Source: Chytridium lagenaria (lineage: Eukaryota; Chytridiomycota; Chytridiomycetes; Chytridiales; Chytridiaceae). From it: a stretch of DNA of 64,000 nucleotides. Location: the NCBI GenBank assembly GCA_025449115.1, contig JAHLKC010000023.1, positions 310,001-374,000 of the forward strand. Reading direction: 5' to 3'. The first letter of the stretch is position 1, and the number at the start of each line of letters is the position of its first letter. Made by a program: the position numbers and the translations under genes. Of the stretch, positions 36,713 through 49,124 are shown piece by piece. The notes under the pieces are model-generated. The model had not been told where the DNA came from. It was given only the letters and a program-made list of their open reading frames with translations, and did no database searches.

Positions 36713-37631
36713 GAGAGATGGGTGAGGATTCGGATGAGGCCTGCAGTATGACATTAAACAGGGGTACGTATTTTAATGAAATCTGATATACCCCATCCTT
36801 TTTCCTATTTGTCAGCTACATTCGTCATGTTGGGCGTTTTTATCTCTATATCAGTATGGTTTGAACTTTGAATTATGTTAATAAATATATGTTTTATGTA
36901 TCATTATCTATTTATATGCAATATAATGTATCTGTGTCCGTCTGCAAAATGTGTTCCATATTGGTGATAAAAAAGACGCGAAATAATACAATTCTCATCA
37001 AAGATGTGTGAAAAATAGGTCCCAAACCCCCAATATAGGTTATGGAACGGCTGAGCGCATTTCGCATAAAGGCCAATGGACGGCCAAAAAAAAGTCCCAA
37101 AGTTTCAAAAAACGGAACAGGTTTGTGACTTTTATTGATATACAATTAGGTCAAATAAAAGATCACTCACTTTTGTCATAGGGTTCTTTGGCAAATAACT
37201 TATCCCTTTGATAATCGCAAGGGAGCCACGATGATGGAATTTCTAGAGACGAGATCAGTGATACACCTGTGTTGATAGATTTGCCTGAAACCCATTTACA
37301 GGTTGAGGGGGTTTCGGAAGAAGATGGTGCAACACACGAAGGTTCTGGCGTTGCTGAAATCAAAGAAAATCGATCATCACCGTATCAAGCGTGTGATAGA
37401 TTAGCGACCCTAGTCCACACGACCATCTCCCAGAGAGACCGCGCATGCATGAGCTTGACGGGACGTGACAGCGCCTGTCGCGACAAAGGGGATCGGCAAC
37501 GGGTCCGAGAGGCAAGGGCCAGGGGGGATGCAATGGCGTTGCACAGGGTCAGAAATCAAAGAAAGATTTTTCTTGTGGTGCCTTGTCCTTCCTCCTGACT
37601 TTAGAGTCAAGTTGAGGCTGATTTGACGGAA

Positions 37632-37685
37632 CGACCAAACGAACGAACGAGGGAACGAACGACGGGCAAAAGGAACGACGAACGG
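37632..37685. repeat. ACGA-type tetranucleotide repeat
   Basis: Imperfect aacg/gaac units upstream of the Pus1-like start. Confidence 0.7.
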
Positions 37686-37782
37686 AGGATAGAAGGGACG
37701 AAGACGAACGATATCCAAGGATTGAGTGATCCATCTTGTTGCCTGCATTGCATTGCATCCAGCGAATCATTCAGCTGAAGCA

Positions 37783-40514
37783 ATGCCTTCGTCCACCATC
37801 AAGCTTGCTGTCCTGTTTGGGTACAACGGGTCTGGGTTCAGAGGATTTGAGCGGTCAGTACATACCTGCTACGTCTTCATCCTATACTGCATCCACTCGT
37901 CTTCCTCATCCATGGCATAAAGCACTTTAGCTGACTTTTTATACTTTGACATCTTTTTGTTGCCATGCCTTCATCCATGCAGGAGCAACCATGGAAAAAC
38001 GGTTGAGGGCGAAATCTTGAATGCTTTGGCAAAGCTAACAGGACAGAATGATCCTTCAAGAAAGGTTACGGTAAGCAATATTTGGAGCATCCTTTGTTTT
38101 CTGACCGAGTTTCTGCAGCTCATCAACATCTCGAGGTCTTCTGCTACAGAGGAGGGAGAGCATGCCGCTAGGCAGGTGGTTTCGTTTGAGATAAGTGTTT
38201 ACTTTATGTCTTTGTGTGTGAGTGGTGGTGGGGTAGTGGTTGGGAGAGTGGGTGTTATAGACTACCGGAGGCATTTTTTTTTTTACATTGGGTAGTTGTG
38301 ATTACTTTTATAAAAAAGTGATTCTTACCCTTTCATTCTTCTTTCATTACGTGGTAGGCAAATCAGCACATATCCCTACTCCATCCGAATTGAACGCCAT
38401 TCTCCATCCTCGATCCGTGTGTTTCGTGTGGGCAACTTTGACAACGGATTCTCTGCAAGGCGATCGTGTGATGCCAGGACTTATGAATATCTTATTCCTG
38501 TTAGTGCATCAAGCATTCTCCAAGTTCTAACAATTGATTTATTTAGACATACGTCTTCTCCCCACCTCTCCCTCAAACCGGCTATGCGCACGCTTTCCAA
38601 CCCGATATGACCCGTGAAGAACTTGATCTATTGTACCCAGACCCAGCAGCAGGTCCCACTGGCCGTCTCTTTACTACCATTAAGCGGAACAAGCGTCGAT
38701 CGATGGTTTCCTCAAACCGGAGTATGGGACATGGCTCTTCTGCGCAACTATCTTCATCACCGCCTTCTGCTCCTGATGTGGCTACTGGTGAAGATCGTGG
38801 TGATTTACCGTCACCACCAGCGTCGCCCATTGAGGCTGCAACTTCTTTTGTTACTGCGGGAACTGTTCAACCGGAATCTGGTGCCAATACCGGTGGTGTG
38901 GGTCATCGGAGGCTGTCCAAGTTTATGGGAAGCATGATCCGTATGTTGAATTAGCATGGCGTCATTTCTTGCCATTACATTTAATTTTTTTGTTATAACT
39001 TTCCTAAAATCTACGTTTATTTTAATTTTAGGTGGAAGTAATAGCAACAGCCCCATCGCAATTTCTCGCTCACCCCCTGCAGACCCCAGCACCTCCTCCT
39101 TCTTCTCCACTTCCCCAACCTCCACTTCTCCCACCCCGCCCTCCACAAAATCTTCTCGTCGTCGCTCCCAATACGGTGTCCGTTCCCAATCCGCGCCAGC
39201 CCCATCCTCCCGTGCCGAAGAACGTCGCTCCCTCCTCGTCGACCCTGTCGACAATGACGAAAACGACGAACCTCCCTCATCATCTGCCCTCTCAAACTTC
39301 CTTGTTTCAAAGCGTCGTCAACAATCCCCTATTCGGACCTCTATCATCGCCGCCGCTGAATCTTATGTTGACCCACGGTTCGCTGCCTCGTCATCCCGAA
39401 AGGACCCGTTTCAGGATGACGATGACGAGGATAATCCTGCACCTGCTTATTACGATCCGTTGGATCTCCCGCTACCCACTGAGGAAATGATGAGCGTCAA
39501 ACGGAAATACAGGATGACGAAAGATGGGATGAGGATGTTAAAGTATATTTTGGGGATGTTTAGGGGGACGCATAATTTTTGGAATTTTGTGCCAGGAGCT
39601 GTGCATGAGGACAAAGGTGTTTTATCAGAATTTTGAATATTGAGGTAAGGTTTATTTTTTTGATTTGAATTCTACTCCGTTACATTTCGCCTTTTCCGTC
39701 TTTTTCTTTCATTCCTTTTTCTGGTAATCTTTTTTTGCTAATTCTTTCTCGCACTTTCCTTTCGCGCCGTTCAAATCCTTTTTCTTTTTTTAGTGCGGCG
39801 ACCCCGAAGTCCATTTCGGCATGGAATGGATCCGCATCAAAATCCAATCCAAAGCCTTTGCCCGCTACCAGATCCGTCGTATGATTGCTCTTGCCATCCA
39901 AGTCATTCGAACCAACACGCCTCGAAACGCTGTCAGCAACGCTTTCGGGATCCATCCTATAAGCATACCGGAAGCACCTGCACTGGGACTTATATTTGAT
40001 GAACCGTTTTATATGGCGTATAATAAGAGTGTTGAACGGGACATGAGAATCGGGTTTGAGGAGGTGAGGGAACGGGTGGAGGACTTTAGGAAGAAGTGTA
40101 TTCATGATGCGGTTTATAGAGAGGAGATGGAGTTCATGCAGTAGTCTTTCGCGTTTGCCTTTTTTTTCCTTCTTTTTTTTTTTTTTTTTTTCTTTTGCCA
40201 TCCCTTCTTTTTAAATTCTTGTCTTTTTCGCCAATACTTTTGCGTTTTTATTTCTCTACTAACGACATTGCTTTTCTTGTAGCTTTGACGCTTGGTTGAG
40301 GTCTGTTGACCGATACGCGTTCTTGTACCATCATTACCTAATCCCAGGGGCATTGTATTGCCACAAGCTTCGTGAGTGTTGACCCTTCTTTATTTTATAT
40401 TTGTTGTTTGAAAATATTAATCGCACCTTTTTTTTCTCTAGGTTTGTGAGAAACCCGAATGAGGAAGACGATGATGCGATTTTAAGGGCGAAACCTGTGA
40501 TTGTTGTCAACTAG
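37783..40514 (+). CDS. Pus1-type tRNA pseudouridine synthase with altered catalytic motif
   Basis: Pus1 converts uridine to pseudouridine in tRNA and other RNAs in the nucleus. Exon 1 (37783-37855) has KLAVLFGYNGSGFRGFE. Later blocks are NHGKTVEGEILNALAKL, HAARQVVSF, IRVFRVGNFDNGFSARRSCD and ARTYEYLIP. Then comes YVFSPPLPQ, a Ser/Pro-rich insertion of about 200 residues, ILGMFRGTHNFWNF, the C-terminal core GMEWIRIKIQSKAFARYQIR, IPEAPALGLIFDEPFY, and RSVDRYAFLYHHYLIPG. It ends KPVIVVN at TAG 40512-40514. At 38131-38175 the expected R-T-D-K-G-V-H-A catalytic block reads A-T-E-E-G-E-H-A, so the essential Asp appears as Glu. The sequence around it is in frame with conserved flanks. Other frame breaks occur near 38400. 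It may be a Pus1-family pseudo-enzyme or a divergent paralogue. Confidence 0.82.
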
Positions 40515-41264
40515 ATTGCTCATGTCCTTTGGCGGTCATCTCACATACTTTTTTCGTATCCTATCTGTATTTTATTTTGTTTTTATGTAGTTTTTGTTTG
40601 TTTGTCCGATTTTTACCTCGCTAGCTTTTTCTACTGAGCGGTTTTCTGATTTTGTTTTTCGGGGTGGTTGACATTGCTCATGAGGTTTCTCCTTGCTCTT
40701 TTTTTTTCGTTTAATAAAAACAAAGCATCATATGCTATCGAACTGGTGGCGGTATTCCCTTCCGCGTTGTGACGTGATATGTTCCCTATTGATGCCTAGA
40801 AAGCCTATCCCCAAAATGCCCCCAAAATGCACTCTTGATTTTTTGTGAGCCAGAACTTGCGACTTGCATATATGATACGTTTTAAGACAGGATTGGTATG
40901 GCCTGCAGTACAAATGAGAGTAATCAATATAAATCCTTACCACCTGAGCAATTTATGATTTATTGCTAAAGTGTTTCTACTTGATGTTTCCAACAGTCAG
41001 AGTCAGAGTCGACATCTGTGGACCGATGGCTGTTGGGAGAAGATGCTCACAAATATCATGAAAAGTGTTCCGTTCCGTTAGTTGGACTCTGCCGTTTTGA
41101 GAGCCATTTTTGTCACGAAATTTCGCTTCATTTTCGCGTTCCGCTTCAAAGAAGACACCCCCCATGAGTTGTACAATCCTACGAACTGCGGGCGGAGTTC
41201 AAGGAACTGCGGCGACTGCCATCAAAGACATCCACCATTTTAGGTTACTTTGGCATGCATTCAA
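40515..41264. other. Intergenic, one weak minus-strand ORF
   Basis: T-rich 3' flank of the Pus1-like gene. On the minus strand, bases 40977-41165 read as a coherent 62-residue peptide (MGGVFFEAERENEAKFRDKN, TFHDICEHLLPTAIGPQ). It may extend upstream through one frame break to an ATG near 41240. I do not call it a gene. Confidence 0.35.
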
Positions 41265-41297
41265 CCCACAACATGATGTTTGTTGGTCATCATCTAT

Positions 41298-41303
41298 TAT
41301 AAG
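41298..41303 (+). promoter_or_regulatory. U6 promoter TATA box
   Basis: TATAAG lies about 26-31 bases before the U6 5' end, the usual place for a Pol III type 3 TATA element. Confidence 0.65.
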
Positions 41304-41328
41304 TACCTGCGGGCCACAATAAATAGAT

Positions 41329-41360
41329 GTCCGGGGTCTTCGGGCCCCGCGACATCAATG

Positions 41361-41391
<31 letters not shown>

Positions 41392-41455
41392 GGCTCCCTG
41401 TGCAAGGATGACACGCAAAACTTGAGTGGATGCCCCTTCGGGGGATATATTTCTT
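41329..41455 (+). ncRNA. U6 spliceosomal snRNA
   Basis: The central region is almost identical to the universal U6 sequence: ATTGGAACGATACAGAGAAG, then ATTAGCATGG and CAAGGATGACACGC, which include the ACAGAGA box and the AGC catalytic triad. A strong 5' hairpin (gtccggggtcttcgggccccgcgac) precedes it. A short 3' hairpin (gccccttcgggg) follows, and transcription should end in the T-run at 41454-41459. CTCCCTGTG stands where many eukaryotes have CCCCTGCG. It is flanked by a TATA element upstream. Confidence 0.95.
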
Positions 41456-41459
41456 TTTT
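41454..41459 (+). terminator. Pol III terminator of U6
   Basis: A run of six T directly after the U6 3' hairpin. Confidence 0.75.
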
Positions 41460-41557
41460 AACTTTTTATCCTCGCAGATTACGCGAAAAACGCCATTACT
41501 CAAAGAATTCAAATGCCAAAATTCTGGATATTTGACGTATGTGCCTCATGATAGAAA

Positions 41558-41700
41558 GAATGACACTGCAAAACTTTAGTGGATAGGCTTTTGGGGGATC
41601 TGAACCTTTTTTTAGCGTTTTTCTGCGCAATAACGCGATAGCTCTGTGAATTCAAATGCTGAAATTCTGAAATCCTATATCATGACTGCCTCAGCCTTTG
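41558..41700 (+). pseudogene. Diverged tandem copy of the U6 3' half and its flank
   Basis: gaatgacactgcaaaacttt-agtgga parallels gatgacacgcaaaacttgagtgga of U6. It is followed by a matching gggggat, a T-run, and flanking similarity (attcaaatgctgaaattctg against attcaaatgccaaaattctg). The ACAGAGA half is missing, so it cannot make U6. It begins about 150 bases after the corresponding U6 position. Confidence 0.7.
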
Positions 41701-42436
41701 AATTCGCCGAAATGCCGTTGTAAAGCTGTTCTGCTGGCAAGAAATAGTGATTCAAACGCTCTACCAGATTAAAACATATCCTCAGATTCAAACAAATCCT
41801 CTTAAGCCTTTTAAATTTTTGCGGGGACAGCTGACCGTGTTTGCCGTATAAGAAAAGCAACAAATATTGCATAGGATCATAAGGTCCACTGCTATCAGAT
41901 ATCTATTGTAGCAGTACAGCAATAGGTTGAGCGACAACATTTCAATGTTGAGGGGTATTTTTGATTATTTCTTAAACATTATCATCCTTGTTCCATTCCA
42001 TTCTTTTTCCTCCCGTGGGTTCTCTCTTGCAATCCCCATACTCCTTACACACCCCCATCAATATCTCGTTTCATGAGCTCTCGGATTTCATTTCATGTTA
42101 CCTATAATGTCTCATCTGCAATCTCCAACTTCTACTTCACACACGTTGAATTTGATTTTTGTAAGCCAGCATCACTAAAATACGATCTTCAGCCCTCGAA
42201 ATATTTCTCAAGCTTTGTGATGCCTTCTTGTGAGATACTGTTAATGTAAAAAAGCCAGTTTATATATATCTAACCCAAATATCCCAACTCCAAATATATT
42301 CACTCTATCACTGTCACTGATCCAGCAGAAAGAATCCACACAAAGAAAAAGCAAAAAAAAAAAAAATAACAAGCATTCAAGGGAATAATAACATCACGAA
42401 AAGAAAGAAACGGCGAGAAAGAAAAAAAAAAAAACA
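41701..42436. other. Intergenic, no gene seen
   Basis: AT-rich, with A-runs near 42350-42435, the 3' flank of the large minus-strand gene. Confidence 0.55.
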
Positions 42437-45400
42437 TTAAGAAAAAATGTTATTCACTACACTCCCACCAACACTCCCTCCGCACCCCTCCCAACCGTCA
42501 TCGCACACACATTCAAACCTCCCGCCCCCGTCGTCCCCATCCATCCAGCCTAACTCCAACAGGCACCGTCTGTCCCTTCTCAACAACCGCAGCCCTCCAA
42601 CATGCAGGTCCAGTGCTTCTACACCATTTTGAGGGCTTTTTGTCAGAATCGTACCGACATTGCGGGGATGCAAGGAACATGTCGAGTGCGATGGAGGTGG
42701 GTGGGATGTGGGCGGGTATAGAGGCGACGGGGCTGGAGGGGTGGAGGGAGATGCGGAGGGAGAGGTAGAGGAGGAGGTAGATGTGGTGGTGGTGGAGTGG
42801 GAGAGTGTGGACGAGGATGGGTCGTCGGTTGACCAGAGGACGATAAAGTCTGAAGTTGAACCCGTCTGCCAATTGGTCCAGTACGGCCAATTGGCATAGC
42901 AGTGTCTATTGAACATCATGTTAGAATCCATGATAAAAATACAAAGACGAGCTTACCTTTAGACCCCATTATCCATCCAAGCATGCTCCCCACTACAGAG
43001 TCATCATGGTACAACAACGATGCCGGATCACCGGTTCGCTTCTCAGGGGGCACTAAAGCGGTAATCCGGAAATGCTCGTTCCTTCCCTGCGGAAAAGTCT
43101 TATCTCCCACTTTATTCCTCCGAAGTCTAAAAAAAGCCATCATCAATAATACGTTTCAAAAAAAGAGAAAAAGAACTTGAAAAAACTTACATCTCCTTCT
43201 CAACCTCATCCACTGCCCCTCTAAACTCTGTCCAGCTTCCATTCGTCCTAACTCCAACCGCTTCCCCCCAACTTCCCGCAAAAACAGCCGGCACTCCCAA
43301 CCCTTCACAGTTTCCCAATTTCCCACGTCGACACAACCCGTTATACATCCTTCTCATCCCAGAACTCTCGGTTTCCTCAAACGTCCCGTCGTCAACACAG
43401 CCTCCCCATCATCCACCGCAACCACCATCACCGTCGCGTCACTGTCAGAAGGACCGGATGTCGTCGTTGAGGTGGGTGAAACACGAAGAGCACATCCAAG
43501 CATCATGGTGGATTCAACGTGACAGGTGGAGATCCGGATATGGCGTTGTTTCGTCGACTTTACGCTAATGTAAAGATTGGTCGGATGTGTTCCTTCCACT
43601 GATGATCCGATAAAATCAAACGATGCCTTGGAGTAACGTTTTCCTGATAATGTGTGATTTCGTTTAACAGCATCGTGGAGATGACTTTTAAGCGTTGTGG
43701 CAAACGCGGTCACGTCATCGTTGGAAGCGGAAGCAGAGCTACCCTGAAGCACAACAACGTCGAAGCGGACAAAAAGTCAAAGAATTGCGCAACAGAGACG
43801 GAAAGATCGGAAAGCGTGGATGGAGTGAGAGGACGGTGACCGAGATTAAAAGTGACAGCTTTCAACGTCTCGCCAGCTACCCAACGTTAGAACATCATTA
43901 CAACGTAGAGGGTGAAAAAAAAAGTACTCACCGATTTCCAAATCAAACGTGACAGGAATATGCTCCGAAACATCCACAGAACACACCTCATGCTTCGCCT
44001 CCATCCTCTCCTCCGCAACAATCCCTCCAATACTCTTCCTAAACCACTTTCCATACTCCTTGATATCCCTACACGCTCTTCGTGCCGCAGCATCATCAAA
44101 GTCTGTGGCACCCAAACACGTCTCAACAAGCGCCGTGGTGGACGCCGTCGCATTGCCAGGTAACGAAGGGTAAACATCATAATCGCGGTCGGTAAGGAGA
44201 AGGTCAAGGATGAATCTGGCGATGGAGGATATGAGAGAAGATGGAGGAAAGTGGATGCAGGGACGGTGGGCGACCAGATGTGAGAGCGAGAAACTCCGGG
44301 TTCAGGTGCGAAAAAGTTTCTGTTTGGTAAAATTCAGTCAGCAATGAAAGTAATGGTGCATAACAAAACTATAACACAAACCTAAACAATCCAGTGTCCT
44401 CTAACATTTCAATAGCAAGCTTGTACAAATCATCGTCAAACGACCAGCAACAATGATAGGAAGCCCGTACTTGACACGCACATTCTCCATAACCAAAAGA
44501 AGCACTCGCATCTCCTCACGATGTTTTTTCTGAACGTCTTTGTCTGTCTTTGACGTCCATACAACATTAATAGCCACAACCTAAACACAACGAGATGTTA
44601 ACCACTACAACCCAAAACAAAACCAGATACAAAAAAATGATGTTAAGGAAGAACAAAAATACTCACCCCCTGCTTACTCTTTTTATGCCTCAACATCCCA
44701 ACAGAAGGCACCTCCCCCTCGATCCCAGCAACAACCTCCTCAATCCCCTTCAACCCCGCCTCCAAACACCCTTTCCACTCCATCGTCTCCATCCGATACA
44801 CCACCCTCAATCCCGAGGGTCTCCCTGAAATACCATGATCGCAGGGTTCGGCAATCGCCAAACGCGTTCTAAGGGCAGGTGGAAGCTGTAATGCAGAGTG
44901 TCTGGCGTTTTGAAGGAACAGGAGAGGGGTTTGGCCGGCTAGGAAGGAGATTTCTTGGAGAAGGTACGGGGATGATGGAGAGCGGGAGGCGAGATCGTAT
45001 GTGATAGCTTAACAAAAAATAATTGTTAGCATAGAAATGCCATAGGGTTTTTAAGGTAGATAAAAGTGTTGGCGCTCACCATGAAACCTAGTAGGGATGT
45101 CGATACCGGCAGTCTTTAAATCTCCAGCAGCCTCCAACCAGTCTGACAGAGAGTCCACAATAGGGATAGGGATCCCTGAGGTGGTATTCAAGCTGGCCGA
45201 AATGGCAGGTGAATAACCACAGGAGATGGTAGCATTAACGGAATCCAAAAGAACGGCATCGGCTGAAAATGCGTCAGAAATTAAACCATGTCCAATAAAG
45301 GCTGGATGACAGCCAAAAGTACTCACGCAACGTAAAGTTCACAGCAACCGCCACAAGTCCAAAGAAATCTCTGGTCGACGTCACATTCACTTCCAAGAAC

Positions 45401-47524
45401 GACGTCCCAGCAGGTAACGCCGCAGTGACCAACCCCTTCTTCAATCGATGCACAGCGCTTCCATCCAAGTTGGTCACATTCGCAATCACATCCTCAAATC
45501 TGTCTTGGCGTCCCCGCATAAGTGGGACGGATCGCGGAAAGAAGGATAACGTCGGCACCGCCGTGCTTTCGCTTAATAGAGGACCGTAGAAGACGGACTC
45601 GGGTTTTAGAAATGTCAATGGTAAAGGTCAGGATTGTGGAAGGTGAGGCCGGGCATCTAACAATAACATTAATAAATCAAGTTGCTTATTTCGTAAGAAA
45701 TCATGCCGGGCGATAACTCACCTCACAAAATGCTGCACCGTCCCATTTGCCACCTTGAGCACCGTCAACTGCAAATGCTTCGTCAAGCTTAACCCCGTAT
45801 GGTCTCACAACAGTAGGATGCTTCAAATCCACCTTCTCCAAAGCCGCCACATGCCTTGCAGCAGGCACAGCCGGCAATTTCGCCCTTATCGCCTCAATAG
45901 ACGCAGAAATCCTCTCTCCGGCACCTCCCAAAACAGTAGGTTTACAGGGCACTCTTTCGACACCTTGAATAGCGGTATTAAGAGCAGCATACGAGACGTT
46001 ACTAAATGCATGACAGGCTCGACAGAGAGTAGCAAGCAACGCAATAAAAGAATCGGGAAGAATGGAGGAAGGGTTGTGGTCGAGAGAGAGATCGCCGTCA
46101 ATGGAGGAAGGGGTGTGAGGATTTAAAGACGCCATTTTAAGGGAAACGTGAAGAAGGTCGAAAATGGAATCGATGTTGGGGCCCTGGACTTGAAGGACTG
46201 GGATGGATGAAGCGACGTTGGTGGGAATAGTGACAGCGCTCCAGGCCGGGCATGACATATTGGCAAAGGATGTATGCCAAGATGACTCTGCATCCGTGTC
46301 ATCTGTCTTACCAGTGTTGGCAAAGAATATTTGGGAAAAGGATGGCCAAAGGTGGGATGGTTGCGTTTCGGTATCTATTTAACTATCGGTCAGACCTTTT
46401 GTGCATACGCAAGGATATCTCTAAAATGTACCATTCATATGTAATGCGAAGACAGAGTTAAAGCGTTCCCAGTCCAAAGCATCCAAATGCTTCTCACATT
46501 CAGCCCCTCCTGCAGTTTTCCTCATCTGAATACGATCCGCAAGAGGGAGCTTATGAATGGCATCGTCCACTTTTGCTGTACAAGTCGCAGGAGCATCACC
46601 AACCATAAGCGCAAAACGTTCATCCGAAAAAACAGATTGCCTATCAATGGTCGCAAGCGGGGTGTTTCCAAATGCATTGGCCTCAAGGTGAAGCCTTGCA
46701 GCAGTGCATTCTGGGACGCGAGAAGGAGTGAAAATGGCGAGACGGGTTGGTTCTTTAGCCTGTCACAATGTTTTAGGACAATAAAGACTCAGGAAAAGCG
46801 ACATACAAGTTCAGACTGAGTCCAGAGATCGTTGATGCGGAGAACGGCATCGCGACAGGCGCTCTCACAAGACCTGAAGCCATGTCCAGGCTCCCATGTG
46901 TTGACAAGAGATAGAATAGTGTTATTCTTTTGCTCTTGCGGCTCTCTACACTCTCCAACATCCACGATGACTCTCCTCGTAACACTCTTCGGACCTCCAC
47001 CACCACACATGCCAACCTCAAATGCCATTGTCAAGGTCCCATTCGACGCAGCCAGGTTATTCAAACCCACAAACGAATCAGATTCCAGCAATCTTTGCAA
47101 GGTCCTCCAGTGATGTAGTGTTAAGATCCTCAAAGAGACGCTCATGGATTCCAGATGAGCCGACGATGGCGGAACGAAGACGGGACATGGGGGAAGTGGA
47201 CGTTGAGGACCAAAGCTTATCGTCGAGAAGCTGGTCCGCCCATTTTGAAAGGTCCTTGTAAGAGGACCATCGTTCGATGACAGGGAGGACGCGGGGATGG
47301 TTGAGATCGATGACGAGGGTGAGGCGAGGATCTGACGGTTGTGGGATGAATGTGGATGGAGGGGAGGAGAGTGTGGAAGAAGGGGTCGATGCAAGCATTG
47401 CCAGACATGCCAGCATCAATCTCTTTCGCTTCCTTTTCCCCAAAGATGCTGAAGATGCCGATGATGACGATAACGGCAATGACGATGCAGATGTCATCGA
47501 TGGAGACGTTGTTGAAGGTTCCAT
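42437..47524 (-). CDS. Large multi-exon secretory protein, possible endonuclease/exonuclease/phosphatase-like domains
   Basis: ATG at 47524. A basic stretch and hydrophobic segment (KRKRKRLMLACLAMLA) act as a signal anchor or signal peptide. Exon 1 runs to 46807, exon 2 is 46432-46759 (FTPSRVPECTAARLHLEANA; DALDWERFNSVFALHMNG), then 46377 to about 45722 (TEIQ-like TETQPSHLWPSFSQIFFAN; CRACHAFSNVSYAALNTA). At least five further exons follow to 42437. Asn-x-Thr/Ser sites are common (DVIANVTNLDGS, LEVNVTSTRDFFG). Segments such as TYDLASRSPSSPYLLQEISF, EEMRVLLLVMENVRVKYGLP with IIVAG, and FDVVVLQGSSASASNDDVTA recall EEP-fold enzymes, possibly twice. The C-terminus has a Ser/Thr-rich stretch and FECVCDDGWEGC. 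At least four frame changes are needed. The family assignment is weak; that it is one long secreted gene is better supported. Confidence 0.5.
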
Positions 47525-48484
47525 CTGTTTGAGATGACGGATGGTCGACTGGATTGATATCCGGTGGTTTTCTTTAGGCTTTTTTTTTTTTTTTGGTTTC
47601 TGTTTTCGGACACGATATGAGGGCACGACAAGGGGGTCTTTGGCGCTGACGAAGAGGTTCGTTTCGTTATTTTTTTTCTGCTGGTTTTGCTTGACTCCCA
47701 ACGTCGAAAGTGACAAAGCAAAACGGGTTTCTTCCCACCGACAAAAAAAGCACCCGCTTCAAAAGTTTGTCTGAAATGACGACAGTTTTTTGCTTTACGC
47801 GCGCGTCGAGTGGAGGAGGCCGTTGACGTAAGAACATTGACGCCGCTCCCGTCATTTCTTACTCTTACCGCGCAGGCGATATCCATTCGTGATGCAACAT
47901 GTTTCATATGTTGTAAAAGACATCCACATTTCGCCCGCATCAAAGCTCCTATAGGTGGCGAGCCGGGATACACATCACATCGGAATGCCGCGCATCGAGG
48001 TCTCTCTTCGTCTTATACCTTCCCACCAAATAAAAAGTCCTGCATACACCTTTAGCGACTGTTAATATCGAAAGTTTTGGTAAAAAGTGAAGAACACTGC
48101 AGGCGTGTTCGTGCTTATAATACCAAACAAAAAAAAAATGGGCTTTTGAAAGAATTTACCACAGCATTTGTACACGTAGAGAAGGGGTTTTGTAAAAAAA
48201 GAGGGAGAGAAGAGAATTCTTTAAACAATAAATAGACAAAAGTACATGATGATGCCGATATCATGACGCTCTGACCAATGCGAAATTCCATAACTGGAGG
48301 ACTTGAAGACCACAAGAAGCTGTTGAACTCAACAAGAAAAAGCAAAGTATGAGCATTGTCCGCGACGCCAAAACAGCAAGGTCATAACAGACAATTGTGG
48401 ATGGTATGTAAGAATAAAGTAATAAAATACGGTGCGAATGCTGGTGATAAACTTGCTAAAACATCATGCTCTAAAGTGAACCCT
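47525..48484. other. About 1 kb intergenic region
   Basis: 5' flank of the large secretory gene and 3' flank of the kinase-like fragment. Short frames only. Confidence 0.5.
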
Positions 48485-49075
48485 TCAAGCCTCCATTCGA
48501 GAGGGAATAACAAGTATATCTTGACGGGCTGCTCCCACAGTGTCGAGAGCGCGGTCGTCCCACTTATCGGGATCTACGACTTCCTCGGCTACAAAAGGGG
48601 TGTTAAGAGCTTCAAGAAACCTAACCAAGACAACGCTAAACGCAAACATATCCATAATTCCTCCGTACTTTCCAACATAAACTTGATCCATTGCTCTCAT
48701 CTTCCATAAATAAACAGCAGAGACGAACCTCACCCAAAACGACAATGCAATACAACTTTAACAACAACCTACCCAGCAACTTATCCAATTCATCCATCGG
48801 TGGTGTTTTCGGTCTCTTGATCCCCTCAATCTCCCCAGACGGATCCTTTACTATGATATTTTCTGCCAAACCCAAACAAAAGAAAACCATCAATGACCCG
48901 CTTCCACGTAAACCCTCACAAACCATCCGGCAGTTTCTCACTGGCCCACTCCTCATCCATCACCAGCAATACCCCCACGTCCCCGTGAATAGCACAATCA
49001 AACCGAGTATCCGACGCTCTCTGCGCACAGTATCTCGGAAAGGGTGGCCTTCAACGCTGTCGGCTCTGGTTGCAT
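48485..49075 (-). CDS. Truncated protein with kinase C-lobe-like sequence
   Basis: ATG at 49075 (MQPEPTALKATLSEILCAES), then after a frame change FDCAIHGDVGVLLVMDEEW and an intron (GTTTGT...GGCAG). The second exon is ENIIVKDPSGEIEGIKRP; a short intron and last exon follow. The last exon reads VYVGKYGGIMDMFAFSVVLV and ALNTPFVAEEVVDPDKW, resembling the P-E-V..GKY...D.FSFGVVLWE part of tyrosine-kinase-like kinases. There is no ATP loop or HRD motif, so it would be inactive. It starts only 50 bases from the Bos1 start, head to head. It may be a degenerate kinase or an unrelated protein. Confidence 0.4.
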
Positions 49076-49124
49076 TGAATGGGTGAGATTTTTTGCGACA
49101 AACTTGCTGGATGCGATAGAAGGC

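Larger units (their letters stand above)
35017..37782. other. 2.8 kb gene-poor region
   Basis: Only scattered frames under 175 codons with no recognisable domains. It holds a GAG/GGA microsatellite at 36654-36712 and an ACGA-type repeat at 37632-37685. The latter lies just upstream of the Pus1-like gene and may be part of its promoter region. Confidence 0.45.
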
